A DNA stretch of 5,571 nt from Thermoplasmata archaeon (GTDB lineage: Archaea; Thermoplasmatota; Thermoplasmata; Thermoplasmatales; Thermoplasmataceae): positions 1 to 5,571 of the forward strand of contig JAJYRT010000124.1 in the NCBI GenBank assembly GCA_021793945.1. Reading direction: 5' to 3'. Both the position numbers and the translations under genes were made by a program. This document shows positions 4,111-5,571 of this stretch, in pieces. Under the pieces are notes generated by a model. It did not search any database. It had not been told where the DNA came from and saw nothing but the letters and a program-made list of their open reading frames with translations. The number at the start of each line of letters is the position of its first letter. Positions within the stretch are counted from its first letter, which is position 1.

Positions 4111-4269
4111 GGAGGTGAATTCCGAGCAAAAAGTCAGAACTCTAGAGTTCCAAAGGATGATGTCACAGTTTCATCGGACGAGAGAGAATTTTCCAAGAAA
4201 ATCCCGGATGTCTAGGCAGAATCACAATTGCTCAGGAATGAGGGGATGAATAGAAATGTATATAGCTAG
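4111..4269 (+). pseudogene. Possible decayed small gene (low confidence)
   Basis: A strong ribosome site GGAGGTG (4111-4117) is followed by ATT at 4119-4121, where an ATG would fit, then CCGAGCAAAAAGTCAGAA (PSKKSE). That frame stops at 4143. Shifted by one base, the sequence continues SRVPKDDVTVSSDEREFSKK and IPDV to a TAG at 4213, then AESQLLRNEGMNRNVYS to a TAG at 4267. Together this looks like a gene of about 50 residues with a lost start codon, one frameshift and one nonsense change. Alternatively, GTG at 4115 opens an intact but unconvincing 44-aa basic frame ending at 4249. Nothing else is seen between 4058 and 4300. Confidence 0.25.
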
Positions 4270-4326
4270 CGCTAATTGAATTTGGTGCCTCTAGGACTTG
4301 CTTTACAATATAAAATCTCATTTATT

Positions 4327-4404
4327 CAAAGTCACTTTGCTGTAAAATCAAATTAAAATTTGAAAAACATATATAAAGGTTCAGGAAGTATACTCAGATA
4401 TACT
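4327..4404. promoter_or_regulatory. tcmP promoter region with three palindromes
   Basis: Three perfect short palindromes are seen: CAAAGT-C-ACTTTG (4327-4339), TCAAATT-AA-AATTTGA (4348-4363) and AGTATA-CTCAGA-TATACT (4387-4404). The second ends six bases before the TATA box and the third covers the expected start of transcription, near 4400. These are the positions at which archaeal activators and repressors respectively tend to bind. Confidence 0.55.
4370..4377 (+). promoter_or_regulatory. TATA box of tcmP
   Basis: TATATAAA is a near-consensus archaeal box. With a start about 26 bases downstream the tcmP message would have a leader of about 60 bases, containing GTGAT (4452-4456) five bases before the ATG. 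A second, weaker box ATATAAAA occurs near 4308-4314. Confidence 0.6.
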
Positions 4405-4461
4405 GCTATTGTAGAACCACATGCAAGATAAAAAATAGCGAGTTGGAAACAGTGATCTCTC

Positions 4462-5436
4462 ATGGCAAGAAAGAGGATGGACGATTTTGATTGGTTAAAG
4501 AGAAGATTGGGGTATCTCACGGACAACGATGTATTCAAGGTTATCAATTCTCTTGACCATGATCCGATTCCCACTTTTCGACCTGGAGCGTGGACTGTGT
4601 TGAAAGAAATGCTACTGGCATACTATGCTCCGAGCTATCTTAGGATCCTGCGCAATCAAGACTGGGTAAAACGACTGGTCTACATCGACATGTTTTCTGG
4701 TTCAGGGATCATAGGAATTGAAGGTCTCAAGAAATACTATTTGGGTTCACCATTGATAATAACGCACTGTATCGGAGATCAGAAGTTCGATAGTTACTAT
4801 TTTATGGACAATGAAAAGGCCAAACTGAACCAGCTCGGCACTGTTCTCAATGCAACCAGAAAGGAAGACCATACTGACCTGCGCTTGGGAGACTGTAATG
4901 CAACCATAGGCGGAATAATCAACGAATTGAGGGAATACGGTACTCACTCTTTGATTTTCATTGACCCTTTTGCTACTGAAATTAAATTCGATACAATTCG
5001 AACACTCGGCTCAATTGGGTGCGATCTTGTGGTCACTGTGGCAACTGAGGAAATATACAGGTCAGTGAAACAGTGGGCAAACAATCCTGGCTGGAATACT
5101 GATGCGCTCGACGCATTCTTTGGGAACTCGGACTGGAAGAACAAGCTGAATGGTGTAAAATCAGATGAAGAGATATTTGACTATTATTCTGAACTGATCA
5201 TGTCCGAGGCTTACAAAAAGAGACCCATAGGGACAAGGATCCAGAAGACTCTTGACGGGCACCACTATTTTATTTTATTTACCTCAACTTGGGGGACAGG
5301 AGTTAGGCCCCCCTTCTTTAATATTATAGATAAGTTCAGTGAAAGAATCCAAAGAGTTAGCGGTGACCAGATCCTGAACTACATGCGTCACTACACCGAA
5401 GGCGGGGGGACAGACCTCTCAGAGTACGATGAGTGA
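4462..5436 (+). CDS. tcmP: TcmP family (three-Cys-motif partner), methyltransferase-like
   Basis: The 324-residue protein has the landmarks of the three-Cys-motif partner (TcmP) family. These are a helical lead-in (TVLKEMLLAYYAPSYLRIL, 45-63), YIDMFSGSG (74-82) resembling the SAM-binding loop of Rossmann-fold methyltransferases, GSPLII (95-100), an acidic strand end in 'YYFMDNEKAKLNQL' (112-125), the 'RLGDCN' loop (141-146) and FIDPFATEIKF (166-176) in the place of the catalytic DPPY-type motif. A C-terminal region (about 190-324) is typical of the family and lacks known catalytic motifs. Family members usually sit beside a gene for a three-Cys-motif protein (Gp37/Gp68-like, DUF5131); none is visible here. 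Enzymatic activity of the family is, to my knowledge, unproven. The start is supported by GTGAT five bases upstream; M6 is an alternative. The 3' end overlaps an opposing ORF by 46 bases. It is probably cargo of the element. Confidence 0.85.
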   Translation: MARKRMDDFDWLKRRLGYLTDNDVFKVINSLDHDPIPTFRPGAWTVLKEMLLAYYAPSYLRILRNQDWVKRLVYIDMFSGSGIIGIEGLKKYYLGSPLIITHCIGDQKFDSYYFMDNEKAKLNQLGTVLNATRKEDHTDLRLGDCNATIGGIINELREYGTHSLIFIDPFATEIKFDTIRTLGSIGCDLVVTVATEEIYRSVKQWANNPGWNTDALDAFFGNSDWKNKLNGVKSDEEIFDYYSELIMSEAYKKRPIGTRIQKTLDGHHYFILFTSTWGTGVRPPFFNIIDKFSERIQRVSGDQILNYMRHYTEGGGTDLSEYDE

Positions 5437-5571
5437 CCACGGAATTCTTTCCACCATCTGCCTGTAAGGCTGTATCTTTCGAGAGTTCTGTGGAATTGCT
5501 TTTCCATCGCATAATCGAAGTTTCCAAGTTCTATCTTCTCTCCCAGCATCGCCTCAAGTTCGCTCATGTTT
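5391..5571 (-). CDS. Partial minus-strand ORF at the window edge
   Basis: An open frame enters from the right and ends at a TAG at 5391-5393. From an ATG at 5565-5567 it reads MSELEAMLGEKIELGNFDYA, then MEKQFHRTLERYSLTGRWWK and EFRGHSSYSERSVPPPSV. The first 45 residues are rich in charged and aromatic residues and look like genuine protein. The last 13 or so are encoded opposite the 3' end of tcmP and look arbitrary, as if the original end of the gene had been cut and replaced. The frame is open for one more codon to the window end, so the ATG may be internal. No family recognised, and it is not recognisably a DUF5131 partner. Confidence 0.5.
   Translation of the reverse strand, partial: NMSELEAMLGEKIELGNFDYAMEKQFHRTLERYSLTGRWWKEFRGHSSYSERSVPPPSV

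Noticed and set aside
1..5571. CRISPR array or insertion sequence
   Set aside because: No regularly spaced repeat of 20 bases or more, no transposase-like protein and no paired terminal inverted repeats were seen.

Overview
The window reads as one end of an integrated mobile element in an archaeon, most likely a Thermoplasmata-type euryarchaeote. The archaeal call rests on three things seen directly: TATA boxes (TATATAAA, TTTATAA, TATTATA) at archaeal distances from gene starts, Shine-Dalgarno sites of the GGAGGTGAT type mixed with apparently leaderless starts, and an intron-less tRNA-Ala with no encoded CCA. The order-level guess is inference from the style of the small regulators; no database search was possible.

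Layout. Positions 55-126 hold tRNA-Ala(GGC) on the plus strand. A minus-strand tyrosine recombinase points at it, and its stop codon lies inside the tRNA T-loop, so the tRNA 3' part is the probable attachment site (attL). The integrase is the last of six minus-strand genes between 2310 and 108: AbrB-like regulator, 91 aa, 85 aa, 69 aa and 130 aa small proteins, integrase. All five junctions are 4-nt ATGA overlaps, so they almost certainly form one translationally coupled operon. A second AbrB-like regulator diverges at 2415. The 104-bp region between the two carries three copies of a TTTC-N4-GAA(A/T) operator-like motif, two of them on predicted transcription or translation starts.

From 2645 to 4057 lie more small accessory genes: a ribbon-helix-helix-type regulator (minus) divergent from a winged-helix regulator (plus) across an AT-rich, repeat-containing promoter; a two-gene minus-strand cassette of charged helical proteins (3660-3239); and a 55-aa beta-rich conserved-looking protein (plus).

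Positions 4058-4461 contain no intact convincing gene. They hold a possible decayed small ORF and a promoter region with three close palindromes in front of a 324-aa protein that I recognise as TcmP (three-Cys-motif partner protein), a methyltransferase-like family known from accessory regions. The final 130 bases hold the beginning or the continuation of a minus-strand ORF that overlaps the 3' end of tcmP and runs off the window.

How it fits together (inference): the integrase and its co-translated small genes form the maintenance and integration module, controlled by AbrB-like proteins at a shared divergent promoter. The RHH/wHTH pair is a second switch, and tcmP is likely cargo, perhaps of a defence or modification kind. 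The right attachment site and the rest of the element lie outside the window.
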